A model generated the notes under the pieces. It was not told where the DNA came from, made no database searches, and was given only the letters and a program-made list of their open reading frames with translations. A stretch of DNA of 64,000 nucleotides, taken from Metarhizium brunneum (lineage: Eukaryota; Ascomycota; Sordariomycetes; Hypocreales; Clavicipitaceae). The stretch is taken from contig NC_089427.1 in assembly GCF_013426205.1 (NCBI RefSeq), positions 372,001 to 436,000 on the forward strand. The letters are read 5' to 3'. Made by a program: the position numbers and the translations under genes. Of the stretch, positions 44,432-54,369 are shown one piece after another (position 1 is the first letter of the stretch; each line of letters opens with the position of its first letter).

Positions 44432-46135
44432 ATGGCAGACGAGAAGAAACCAGTCATCATTGTCGGCCATGGCCTGGCTGGCCTCGTCGCAGCCTATGAG
44501 TTGTCCAAGCGCAAAGTCCCAACCATTATTGTTGATCAGGAAAATGCCAACAATATTGGTGGTCAAGCCTTCTGGTCCCTCGGCGGCCTTTTCGTTGTCA
44601 ACTCTACCGAACAGCGCCGCGTTGGCATCAAAGACTCGCGAGAACTGGCCATGCACGACTGGCTCAATTCAGCGCAGTTTGACCGCGAGCACGAGGACCA
44701 CTGGCCACGGCAGTGGGCAAAGGCATTTGTGGATTTCGCTACAGATGAAATGGAGGACTACGTCAAGGGCCTCGGCCTGGGCTTCATGTTCAATGTTGGC
44801 TGGGCCGAGAGAGGCGATGGAAGGGCTGGCGGCCATGGCAATTCCGTGCCGAGGTTCCATCTTACGTGGGGCACCGGCCCCGAGGTTGTTCGAATCTTCA
44901 AGGAACCCGTTTTGAGCGCCGCCAAGAAGGGCATTGTGCAGTTCAAGCACCGTCACGCAGTGGACGAGATCGTTGTCGATGAAAAGACGGGCCGAGCCAT
45001 TGGCGTCAAGGGCCGCGTGCTGGAAGAGGACGACGCTGCGCGGGGCGTCAAGTCGTCGCGCAAAGAGGTCGACACCTTTGAGCTTCGAGGCGCCGCCGTT
45101 CTGGTGTCGTCCGGTGGCATTGGCGGCAATGTCGAGGCCGTGAAGGCATCGTGGCCGCTGGACCGGCTTGGTCCCAAGGTGCCTGAGCACTTTGTGGTTG
45201 GGGTGCCTGCTCATGTCGATGGGCGCATGGTAGGCATCTCAGAAAAGGCCGGGGCGCATCTTATCAATCGCGATCGAATGTGGCACTACACCGAGGGGCT
45301 GCAAAACTGGAACCCCATCTGGCCGGATCACGGAATCCGTATTCTTCCCGCTCCCTCGTCTCTGTGGCTAGATGCTGCCGGCAACAGGCTGCCGCCTTAC
45401 TTGTTCCCCGGATCAGACACGCTCGGCACGCTGAAGCACATCTGCCACACGGGCCACGATTACACATGGTTCATCCTCAACCAGACCATCATTGCCAAAG
45501 AATTTGGCCTCTCGGGCTCTGAACAGAATCCAGACATCACCGGCAAGAGTGTCTGGAAGCTTATCGGCCGAATCTTTGGCGGCAAAGGGCCGGTCCCCGT
45601 ACAAAATTTCATGAAGCACGGCAAGGACTTTATTGTCAAGGATACTCTTGACGACTTGGTCGATGGCATGAACAAGCTTGCTGCAGAACGAAATGGCCCG
45701 CCGCTGGAACTGGACAAGATCAAAAATGTCATTGAGACGAGAGACTTGCAGTTCAACAACGCATACTCCAAGGACGCTCAAGCCATGTTGATCAACAATG
45801 GCCGGTCGTACTGGCCCGACAAGGCTTCGCGAGTGGCAAAGCCGCACAAACTCCTGGACAAGTCCAAGGGGCCGCTCATTGCCGTGCGCCTGAATTTGCT
45901 GACGCGCAAGACTCTGGGGGGCATTGAGACCAATTTGCAGAGCAACGTGATGCGCGCGGACGGGACTCCCCTTCCTGGTCTGTATGCTGCCGGCGAGGTG
46001 GCTGGCTTCGGTGGCGGTGGTGTGCACGGCTACAATTCTCTCGAGGGCACCTTTTTGGGAGGATGCATCTTTTCTGGTCGCGCGGCTGGGCGGGCGATGG
46101 CGGATGAAGTTGCTGGGACCCAGGCGCGGCTGTGA
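44432..46135 (+). CDS. FAD-dependent dehydrogenase (KstD / fumarate-reductase flavoprotein-like)
   Basis: A single exon of 567 aa. The ATG at 44432 is followed at once by the FAD Rossmann motif GHGLAG (12-17) and a VDQENANNIGGQAFWSLGG segment typical of the FAD_binding_2 family. The C-terminal FAD-binding block LYAAGEVAGFGGGGVHGYNS with LEGTFLGGCIFSGRAAGR is complete. The overall layout matches the putative FAD-binding dehydrogenase group common in actinobacteria and found in fungi, related to 3-ketosteroid-delta1-dehydrogenase and soluble fumarate reductase. It probably introduces or reduces a C-C double bond next to a carbonyl; the substrate is unknown. No signal peptide is seen. The intron-less structure and bacterial-type similarity make an ancient transfer possible but untested. 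Confidence 0.9.
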   Translation: MADEKKPVIIVGHGLAGLVAAYELSKRKVPTIIVDQENANNIGGQAFWSLGGLFVVNSTEQRRVGIKDSRELAMHDWLNSAQFDREHEDHWPRQWAKAFVDFATDEMEDYVKGLGLGFMFNVGWAERGDGRAGGHGNSVPRFHLTWGTGPEVVRIFKEPVLSAAKKGIVQFKHRHAVDEIVVDEKTGRAIGVKGRVLEEDDAARGVKSSRKEVDTFELRGAAVLVSSGGIGGNVEAVKASWPLDRLGPKVPEHFVVGVPAHVDGRMVGISEKAGAHLINRDRMWHYTEGLQNWNPIWPDHGIRILPAPSSLWLDAAGNRLPPYLFPGSDTLGTLKHICHTGHDYTWFILNQTIIAKEFGLSGSEQNPDITGKSVWKLIGRIFGGKGPVPVQNFMKHGKDFIVKDTLDDLVDGMNKLAAERNGPPLELDKIKNVIETRDLQFNNAYSKDAQAMLINNGRSYWPDKASRVAKPHKLLDKSKGPLIAVRLNLLTRKTLGGIETNLQSNVMRADGTPLPGLYAAGEVAGFGGGGVHGYNSLEGTFLGGCIFSGRAAGRAMADEVAGTQARL

Positions 46136-47207
46136 GGAACCGGCAGGGAAAGCATCTTCTTTTTGTCGCGACGCAGGCTGATGTCTCACCGTGGCGACAC
46201 TTGGCTGCACCACTGCCCTGCCATGCCATAGTTTCAGTCGGTTGGGATGCGGAGATGGATTGCAGACGTTGTACCAAATACATACATGAACCTACTTGCG
46301 TCCCCTATTGTACTGTGTAGATGCCTCCCTAGGTAGTTATCAGTTACAAAGAAGAATTAGTCATTCCGCCTCCGCCGTTGGATCGAGTACGGGCGCACTG
46401 GCCAGCTCTTTGGACCCGGAGAGTCTTGTGATTTACGGTAGCAAGCCGGGATTTCTTTGTTTGTCCCATATGTGACTCGACTTGGGTTGGCCCGGCGCTG
46501 TGGCTGGGGCAAACAGGCCGTCGATCTTGACCTTGTCGGAACAAATGGCCACGACCCGCGCACCCGTCCGTGGAATGCATAGTCGTGATCTCCGCGAAGC
46601 CGTGCCTGGTGGTTGGGATCCGATGCCCAGTTGGCGCCGCATTGTGGCCATGGCTACTCCGTAGCGTCAATATAATGGCAGTTCCATCCCAAGATTTTGT
46701 TTCTTCTTTCTTCCCGCCTCTATTTCCGTCACTGCGCCCCGTGCACATACATCCGCATAGGCCACCTTCTGTCCGGGTCGTCTTGCAAGGCGGCGCCCAT
46801 CTCTCAATTGTCGGCACGGCGTTGCATTCGGCCATTCGTCCCGTGCGGGCTGCCTGGCTTTTGGCGTTGGGCGGAGACGGCGTGTCGTCATAGCCAGCTG
46901 ATGCCTCGTGCGCCTGTGCCTCGCCTATTCGTGTCACTGGCTGGTAGGTGCATATTGCTGAGGCGGGCGGGCGGATGTAACTTATAAGAAGCGTTTGTCG
47001 TCGTCGTCCTCGAGCTGGGTGGCGTATATCTTGCACACTTGAGCATCTGGGTTGTTTGAGACTATTGCGGCACCGCTGTGATTGCGCTTCTCATCGCCGG
47101 TTCTCATCATCACTTCTCACCGTCACTTTTTATTGCCGCTTCTCGTCGCCGCTTCTTATTAGTGTCATTACCACCACTCTCGCCACCACTCTCACCACCA
47201 CCTCACC
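46136..47207. other. Intergenic, no gene seen
   Basis: A 1.1-kb stretch. A 230-aa minus-strand frame has no domain and shares the space with opposite-strand frames. A TATAAG at 46983 and a pyrimidine-rich leader with imperfect TTCTCATCGCC and CACCACTCTC repeats precede the next gene. Confidence 0.5.
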
Positions 47208-47915
47208 ATGTACTTATCCGCCATCGTCAGCCTCGCCAGCCTGGCAGCTGCCTCGCCCATCATCGGCTCCCGCGACATGCCCACAGCCACGCCCCCCACG
47301 TCCAAATCACAAGGCTTCCAGCTCGTCGTCAACGTCACCGACCTGTCGCGCGACTTCTCGCCATCAATCCACCAAACGTACATCAACGGCATCCACGTCG
47401 GCGCCGGGCTGTCCCTGCTCGGCGTCGGCAGCAAGACCGACCACCCGCGCACCTTTTACATCAACGGCACGGCGCTCGAGTTCCACTTTGCCAACTCGAC
47501 CGTCCTCTCGGACGCCGGCACGCCCCCGACGCCATGGGGCCTCCGCCTCGCCCGGGACCAGGGCTCCGACACGGCGAGCACCGCCCGCCTCGACGCCGGC
47601 CCCGGCGCAAGGGGCGTCGGCCTGACGCGCTGGTCCGTCCCCTACACCTTCATGTACCCCGAGACGTATGCCGTCTGCAACGAGACCGTCCCCTACTACG
47701 CCGGCCGGCCGTTCCTGCTCGTCAAGCAGTTCGCCCTGGGGCTCCGGGGGCCCGAGGCCATCCCTGGCAACTGCGTGCCCGTCCGCCTGTTTGCCCAGTG
47801 CGCCGAGCTGGACGACTTGCCGGAGGGGTCGCTGTTCAGTCATGAGTTTGCCTACGAGACCGAGTGCTACGAGGACGTGGCTGCTATTGAGTGGCCCAAG
47901 TACCGTCCTTGGTGA
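47208..47915 (+). CDS. Secreted DUF7907-like protein
   Basis: A single exon of 235 aa. The start MYLSAIVSLASLAAASPIIG is a signal peptide. After a Thr/Pro-rich spacer comes KSQGFQLVVNVTDLSRDF and INGIHVGAGLSL, the arrangement seen in a family of fungal secreted proteins of unknown function (DUF7907-like). Later segments include an extended hydrophobic YINGTALEFHF and a Cys pair region (CNET, CVPVRLFAQC, ECYED). Three or more N-glycosylation sequons are present. The function is unknown; the extracellular location is well supported. It is high in GC with long antisense shadow frames. Confidence 0.78.
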   Translation: MYLSAIVSLASLAAASPIIGSRDMPTATPPTSKSQGFQLVVNVTDLSRDFSPSIHQTYINGIHVGAGLSLLGVGSKTDHPRTFYINGTALEFHFANSTVLSDAGTPPTPWGLRLARDQGSDTASTARLDAGPGARGVGLTRWSVPYTFMYPETYAVCNETVPYYAGRPFLLVKQFALGLRGPEAIPGNCVPVRLFAQCAELDDLPEGSLFSHEFAYETECYEDVAAIEWPKYRPW

Positions 47916-50505
47916 CGTGGCGTGCTTTTTTCCCTTTTTTGGTCCTATACTATTTTGTTTAATTTTATTATTTCATATAATAGGCCGTGTGCGTACTTGG
48001 AAGCCGTGTGGGAAATTATCATTGGGTATTTTGGGCGAAGCGAATAGATTTACTCATATCCGTAATTCTAATAGTGACAACGCTGCATTTGGTTTTATGC
48101 AAGTGGCTCGTTATATGGGTGGCATGTCGTACTTGACTTGTTTCTGTGAGATGAATAGCCAAACCAAGCACGATACAGGACCGTGATGCTAACGGATGTT
48201 CACGTGGGGTAGGCGAAGAGAGGAGGGCGAACATGGTAGCGTCTGTGTAATTTAGCGGGCTTTATACGTACTTAAGTATGCGAGCTGTTATTGTTGTTTG
48301 ATTTGATGCTACTATATGTGCGGGTTTTATGAGGTTTACGATGCTACATGAGTAACGCAAGTTACTTGTCTTTTATCAATTCAATAGTTAAAAATTACCT
48401 TATACATGTACATTATATTACCGTGCGAGGTAAAGCGGGAAACTAAAGCTAACGCCGGTCACTTGCCAACGCGCTGATTTACGCCACGTCGGCCACCAAG
48501 TATTCCGCTTTGCCTACCTGAATATCCTCACAGCACGGCGCTTCTGCCAGACTCACAATGAACCCCCGGGTTTGTCATTCAGGGGGGCCAAAGAGCACGC
48601 CATGAGTCTGCACTGCTGAAGCGAGACACAGTGCCACGGAGTTGCTGAGCCATCTCATCGGGAATGGTTCCTCTGTTACACGGAAAAGGCGCAACAGATC
48701 GTGAAGCCCAACAAAGGGGCTTCGCCGATACAGGACTTGTTGGTTACACAGTTGGAACACATGCCCGGGCAAGGACCCTAGACCCGGGCGTTCCTTTCAT
48801 GTATATAAGGCGGTCATATTTCCTTTCCTTTCCCGTAGTAACTCAGGACCTTTGATATCCTACGAGATTATTATTAAATTGAGCCCCTTTTGCTCCAAGC
48901 CTTCATATTGAACCCTTGTCACATCCTTGGCTACGGTTATTCCCGACCCGCGCGAATAGATATCATGCTTGTCCACTGGCTTTTTTATGACTACTACGGC
49001 TGAAAGCTGTCGTATTTTCGCATGGATAATCAGAGAGTGGCTGACCTCGCCAGGCCAGATATTCAAATCAGATGTGCGGCGGCAAGTCTCGTCAAAAAGT
49101 AGCATTATAGGTAGAAGAGAGTGAAACAAGACAGATTGAATTGCTGTCAAAAGCTGTAGAAATGTCGTCTTCTTGCCTGTCATGTATAGTGAGGCATAAA
49201 CACTCCAATAATCTACCTCGGGCGTCTTATTGCAATACAGCGATCCTCCGTTGTCTTAAGTATAACGTCTATGGGCAAATATTTCCGACCCTAATTATAA
49301 CGGTAGGCACGCAGGCTACACGGGGAGATGGAAAAGAGAGACGCTGCACCTGAAAAACGAAAGGCCCGAGGAGACGGGGCCGGCAAGGCGACGCACGGAG
49401 TTATCCCAAAGTGAGCACCCGACTACAAGTCCCGGGTCAGAAGAACAGACGAAGACCTGACAGATTCACGGAACTTGCAATGAATACTACCAGCTTGAGT
49501 ATTCTGTCGGATCTGTCTCTAGATGACATTCATCCAGGAACATGCTGCGTTTGACTCGATCCAAGCTGGCGGCGTTGGGACGAAGCGCTGAAATTCAACG
49601 TGGGAAAACGGGAGTGCTAGGACTGGAAATTGCGTCTGTAAATGGTACATGGCGACAGGAGACAGGGCCAGCTGGTTCAATGATGTCATCAACGGAGGCA
49701 CGAATACTCTATTTACACTCTGGCTATTTCAGCGCCATCATGCTCACAACGCTCTTTCGAGGCATCTTCCTCCTATCAACAGCCACCGGCATTTCAGCGA
49801 CGGGAACCTGTTGCAAATATGTCGATTTGACTGTTGGGCCACGGAGCAAAAAGAAACAACAAAAATATGCAGAAAGTAGCCCTCTGATATCAAGCTTACA
49901 AGTGTGCCCATTCTCCTCTTTTCTGTTTAAAACACAGCAGCGTTGCCACATGCAAGCTTTCAGTATTGCGCGACAAAAGCCCCGCCAATATTAAATACAC
50001 TTGACTTGTTATGTTCCAAACAACCAAACACCAGTAGTTGTAGCGACTACTGTACAAAACCCACGGTGCCTGCTCCTCCCACCTGCCAACAGAGGCCCCC
50101 AAACGCGCCGGCAGCAAGCCGCCACGTTCATATCGGCCAGGGCCATGACGTGCTCGCAGGATCTACCACGACGACGCGCACGACGAATCAAGGTCGTCCT
50201 CGCAGATAGCCTTTGTGCCTGCCAGGGTTCCCCGTGAACGAGGCCACACGCAACGGGGGCAGTGGGTCCCGATGCGCGATGGCCTCGCCAGATGCCAGAA
50301 TTGCGCCATCGTCTCGTCCATGTCGTCTTGCAAACACACAAGTTACAATTCGCCTTGTCGCGGCCGGTTTTCGGCGAGCCTGCATTACCGGCCCGTGGCA
50401 GGATGCAAATCTACCAGCAAACACCCGACGCGAGGGAAGCACCTGCCGCGTGCGCTCCTTTTCCAACCTCAAAATATCACTTTTGCCCCCGGGATTCGCA
50501 CAACA
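47916..50505. other. Intergenic with solo LTR
   Basis: A 2.6-kb AT-rich stretch with no convincing gene. It contains the LTR at 48674-48923. Frames at 49.5-50.2 kb lack motifs. Confidence 0.5.
48674..48923 (+). mobile_element. Solo LTR, subfamily B, copy 2
   Basis: A 250-bp element with perfect TGTTACACGG and TGTCACA ends, an internal CCCAACAAAGG/CGCCGATA-AGGAC block, GGTTACACA, a TATA segment (CATGTATATAAGG) and AGGACCTTTGATATCC near the 3' part. Flanking pentamers are TCCTC and TCCTT (four of five match), compatible with an aged target-site duplication. No internal coding sequence is present. Confidence 0.72.
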
Positions 50506-51923
50506 ATGGGCAACTCTCAAGTCCCAGACGAGACGCCCCCCTCGCAGACGGTGCTGCTCCTGCGCGCGCCGCGGCAGAGGTACGACCTCGTGGACGAGTA
50601 TCCCGTCCCGCGGCTGGCGCACGAGTCGGAGGTGCTGGTGAGGAACAGGGCCATTGGCCTGAACCCGATTGACTGGAAGGCACCGTGCGTCTAAACGTGT
50701 GCATCCCAAGACGGGACATTAATGTGTCTGACCGTGCTGGCAGGGACTTTGGCTTTGGGCTGCCGCCGCTGCCGTGCATCGCGGGCCGCGAGCTGGCGGG
50801 CGAGGTGGCGCAGGTATCGCCCGGCAACACCAGGTGGAAGGTCGGCGACAGAGTACGTGACGGTTGACGACAGGTTCTTACAATTGCTTCTTTTTCGTCG
50901 CTGACACACTGCACGCACGACAGGTGGCCGTCATCTCCACCGACTACCGCGACCCGCGCAAGGCGGCGTACCAGCAGTTCGTCGTGGCGCGGGAGCACAC
51001 GGTGGTGCGGCTCCCGGCGCGCATGAGCTACGAGCAAGGGTCGGCCTTTGGCGTCGCGTTTGCGGCGGCCGCCCTGGCGCTGGGCGTCTCGCTGGGCGCC
51101 GACTTCTCGGCGGTCCTCGACGGGCCGGACCTGTACCGGGCGGTGCGCGGCCTCGGCGAGGACCAGCTGCCGCGGGACGTGGCCGTCGAGTGTTTGGACG
51201 GGCTGGAGCCGGACGAGCGGCCCGCGGCGGGCGACTGGCTCGCCGTCTGGGGCGGTAACTAGACGCCCCCTGGCCGAGAAGAATGGAGCATAATCGGGCT
51301 GACTGACACGGTGCCTCTTAGGTTCGGCGACTTCGGCACACCTCGCGATCCAGCTCGCGCGGCTTGCCGGGCTGCGGGTGGCGGTGGTCGTGGACTGCGC
51401 CAAGCACGGCCGCTGGCTGTCTGGCCACGCCGTCATCCGCCCGGACCTGCTGGTCGACAGCCACGACCCGGCGCGCGCGGTTGACGTCCTCCGCGCCGCG
51501 ACCGGTGGCCGGCTGCGGCTTGGCATCGACACCCGCGGCCGCGAGTCGGCGACGCATCTGCTCCAGGCACTGCGGCAGACGCCGTGCGATGCCGGCGAGG
51601 GCGGCGCCACGTCCTTGATGTCGCCGCCGGGCACGCCGCGTCGGGCGAAGCGGCGGCGCGGCCACCTCGTGGGGCTCGCGGGGCTGCCAAAGGGCGCCGA
51701 GGGCGACGACGTCGTGCTGCACTCGGTGCCCATCAAGTTGTTTCACGAGGTCGAGAGTATTGGCGGCGCGCTCGTGGCCTGGGCGGCCGCTCTGCTGGAC
51801 AAGAGCCTGCTGCTGCCGCCGGATATTGTCGACGTCGAGTATGGGCTGGACAGCGTCAATACGGGGCTGGACCGGATGCGAAACGGCGAGATTAGCGGCG
51901 GCAAATTGGTGGTCAAGGTATAG
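50506..51923 (+). CDS. MDR-superfamily oxidoreductase (trans-enoyl reductase/zinc-type ADH-like)
   Basis: Four exons, 50506-50684, 50744-50852, 50924-51254 and 51322-51923, give 406 aa; frame is kept at every GT/AG site. The N-terminal GroES-like fold has NPIDWKAP and, across intron 1, CIAGRELAGEVAQVS and WKVGDRV. The middle has YQQFVVA, LPARMSYEQGSAFGVAFAAAALAL and, across intron 3, the nucleotide-binding WGGSATSAHLAIQLARLAG. The C-terminus ends with ISGGKLVVKV. This pattern matches fungal enoyl reductase-like proteins (ToxD/LovC type), which act alone or with polyketide synthases. No synthase lies within the window, so a stand-alone NADPH-dependent reductase is more likely. A segment of about 35 residues after LGAD that is rich in Asp, Arg and Glu varies in this family. 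Confidence 0.87.
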
Positions 51924-54369
51924 ACGGTTCTTGTGCGGCGAGAGGTGTTGCGGGAGGCCGGGCGGTTGTAGTCTTTGTCCGGCGCAGAAGAGAGGAATGT
52001 TTTTGTGTTTGCTACTGCGTGGGCAGTCTCTGAAGAATGAGGTGGTGCAGCACCCTGTGAGAAGTGCTCCGTCTGATTGATTCAAGGTCCTGTGTTGGCT
52101 TGGTATTGATTCTTGGGTCAGTTTTTTGTTAAAAAAAATAGATATATATATGCCGACGCACAAGGCTTCACAGTCATCCTACAACAGTCCCTCCAAGGCC
52201 GCGCTTGATCTGTCTGTGTAGAAGCCTTCGTCATGGATCCTGGTACCAGTTGACCTCTTTGCACAATGGGAATTCCAGCGACTACACCTACTGCTCCCAT
52301 CTCCAGGATGATTGCTGCAGACACTGGTCCGAGCGAGGCGGATTGCCTTGCCAGTCGAGACCTCGTTTTGTTTCCACGAAGCTCAGACAGCGCCCCTCAA
52401 GACTCACACGTCGGCCAGCAAGACACCAGTCCAAATGCCTATGTCACCAGACCCCGGCAGCTGCAGGCGCAAAGGGCCGACACCCTCTCCTCATTATTGC
52501 TGCACTATTGCAATTTTGATGCTCACACAGCGTCTCACGGCATATTCCATTGGCGACTGTACGCGGGGGCGTCGGATGCAACAACCCGTGTCCGCCTCTA
52601 CACGCGGTTCCATGTCTATTTCCCCCAAATTTTGCATGCCCACGGATCGACAGTTGGGGTACCAGCCGCCGGCAAACATCTAGCGCCCCGACGCCCTGGG
52701 TTCGAGGACAACAAGAACCCGTGCCATCAGCTTGCTCGGGCGAGAAGCGAGGGACATCTGCTCGAGCTGGGGCCAGCTCGCTCACGGGGTACCAAAGGAT
52801 GGTTCCATTACAGTTTAAGCTCGTGTGGAACAATGCATTGTGGCCACATGATGGGTGGCGATTGAGCACCGCCGCCACGACGGGTGGGCAGCCATTCCCG
52901 ACGGCCACGGCCATGTAACCTCGCGTGGTGGTCTCGAGGCCGGAAGCCAAGCGAGCCATCAATTTGGTCTCCGCACCTCGCACGAGAAGGATCAATGACG
53001 GAAATGTCCCCCTCGTAGAACGTGCCCCGGGATCCATCGGTGTCGGGTCGTCATACAAAAGTGCCGGCGTACCGACGACTCTGCATCGCGCATTGCGCAT
53101 CGGGGCCGGGCGGGCATACGCTCTGCAAGACGAGCATCATTTCCGCTTTGGGCAGGGAGCGGTCAAGCTGTGGAAATAAAAAAAAAAGTGTGGTCTGGTA
53201 AATTAAAAAAAGACGGCGCTGGTGCCAGCTGTCCGGCATGACGCACGTTGGTCGTCTGCGGACATGGAGCAGCCTGCAACTCGGCCGGCCTCTACGGTCC
53301 CATTGAATTGCATTTGACTCCATGCACGACCTAACAGGGAAGCTGTTAAGGTTTTACGCTCCTACCATACGAACCAGTTGACCTTTTGTGTTGAATGTTC
53401 AATGCTAATTATTAGCCCCCCTGCCTGGTCGCGCATAAAGAATAATTTAAGGGGATTGTACCGAGTATAAACGCGATATTCCGCGATGCGAACCAACATT
53501 CATGGAAGGCAGATTGCATTTCCAGCCGGCCAACATTGAAGCGGCAGGGATCAATTGATTACCCAGCCAAGATTCCAGCTCCCCGCCATGCACAATCTCG
53601 CTGGAACATACCCCGCAATCGGGGTGAATAAAAAAAGCATGCACGGCCCAGTGCCAATTCCACCCCCTCGCGCGAGACGCATGCCGTGCGCGCGTGATGC
53701 AGGGAGCGTCGTGCCCAGCTCGCCAGCATGGCCCGGGCCCATGGATGGATCGATTGTCTCTGGCGCGCCAGTCGGAGCCGCGGCCCAAGACCGAGACGAA
53801 GGAGCCGGCCGTCTTGCCCATCTGCCGGCTGGGCATGACTTGCCAGGCGCGCGTGGATGGAATGCGTCTGGTCGCCCTCCGCGGCCGCAAGCACGCCCGG
53901 AAGACAGCCCTGTGTCCGACGACCTCGGTGTTTGCGCTGCCATGACGACGATCGGCGCATGTCTCACCGCGTGGACAATGTGTGTAAAAATTAATGTCAA
54001 TGTTGTGGTCCGCCAAGATGAGTCGTGTCCGGTCGTGGGCGGGGGATGCGACCAGACTGCATCAAATTCAATGTTGGCAAGCGCTCCCCCCTGCCGTACC
54101 AGACGGTCAGACATTGATGCAAGTCAATCGACCTGTCCGGTGGCCTGCATGGTCCTGCCCGCGCCGCCCGTCCTGTTTTTGTTTATAAGGGAGACGCAGA
54201 TCCGGCATTTTTCTCTCTGGTGTTTTTGCCCAAGCTGCCTGAAGCGCGTGTGCCCCCGACCTGGCCGACACGACAAGCACACCAAGCACAGTACTCGTGC
54301 AGCAGACACGGGCGTTAGATCCGCGGGACAAGACGACACGACGAGACAGCCGCCACGGCCAGCGCAGCC
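51924..54369. other. Long intergenic stretch
   Basis: A 2.4-kb stretch. Plus-strand frames at 52.3-52.9 and 53.6-54.4 kb and their minus-strand mirrors show no domain or signal peptide and are judged fortuitous. TATAAG at 54184-54189 lies about 185 nt before the GH2 ATG. Confidence 0.45.

Noticed and set aside
46344..47036. A 230-aa minus-strand frame
   Set aside because: No signal peptide, domain or conserved composition, and it overlaps opposite-strand frames of similar quality.
50477..51736. A 419-aa minus-strand frame over the MDR reductase
   Set aside because: It is antisense to four well-supported exons and rich in Arg/Ser/Pro with no family motif.
33916..51923. A secondary-metabolite gene cluster built around the enoyl reductase-like and BVMO genes
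   Set aside because: No polyketide synthase, NRPS, terpene cyclase or prenyltransferase is present, and the genes are spread over 18 kb with unrelated genes between them.
52266..52865. A 199-aa plus-strand frame
   Set aside because: No motif and comparable frames on the minus strand over the same interval.
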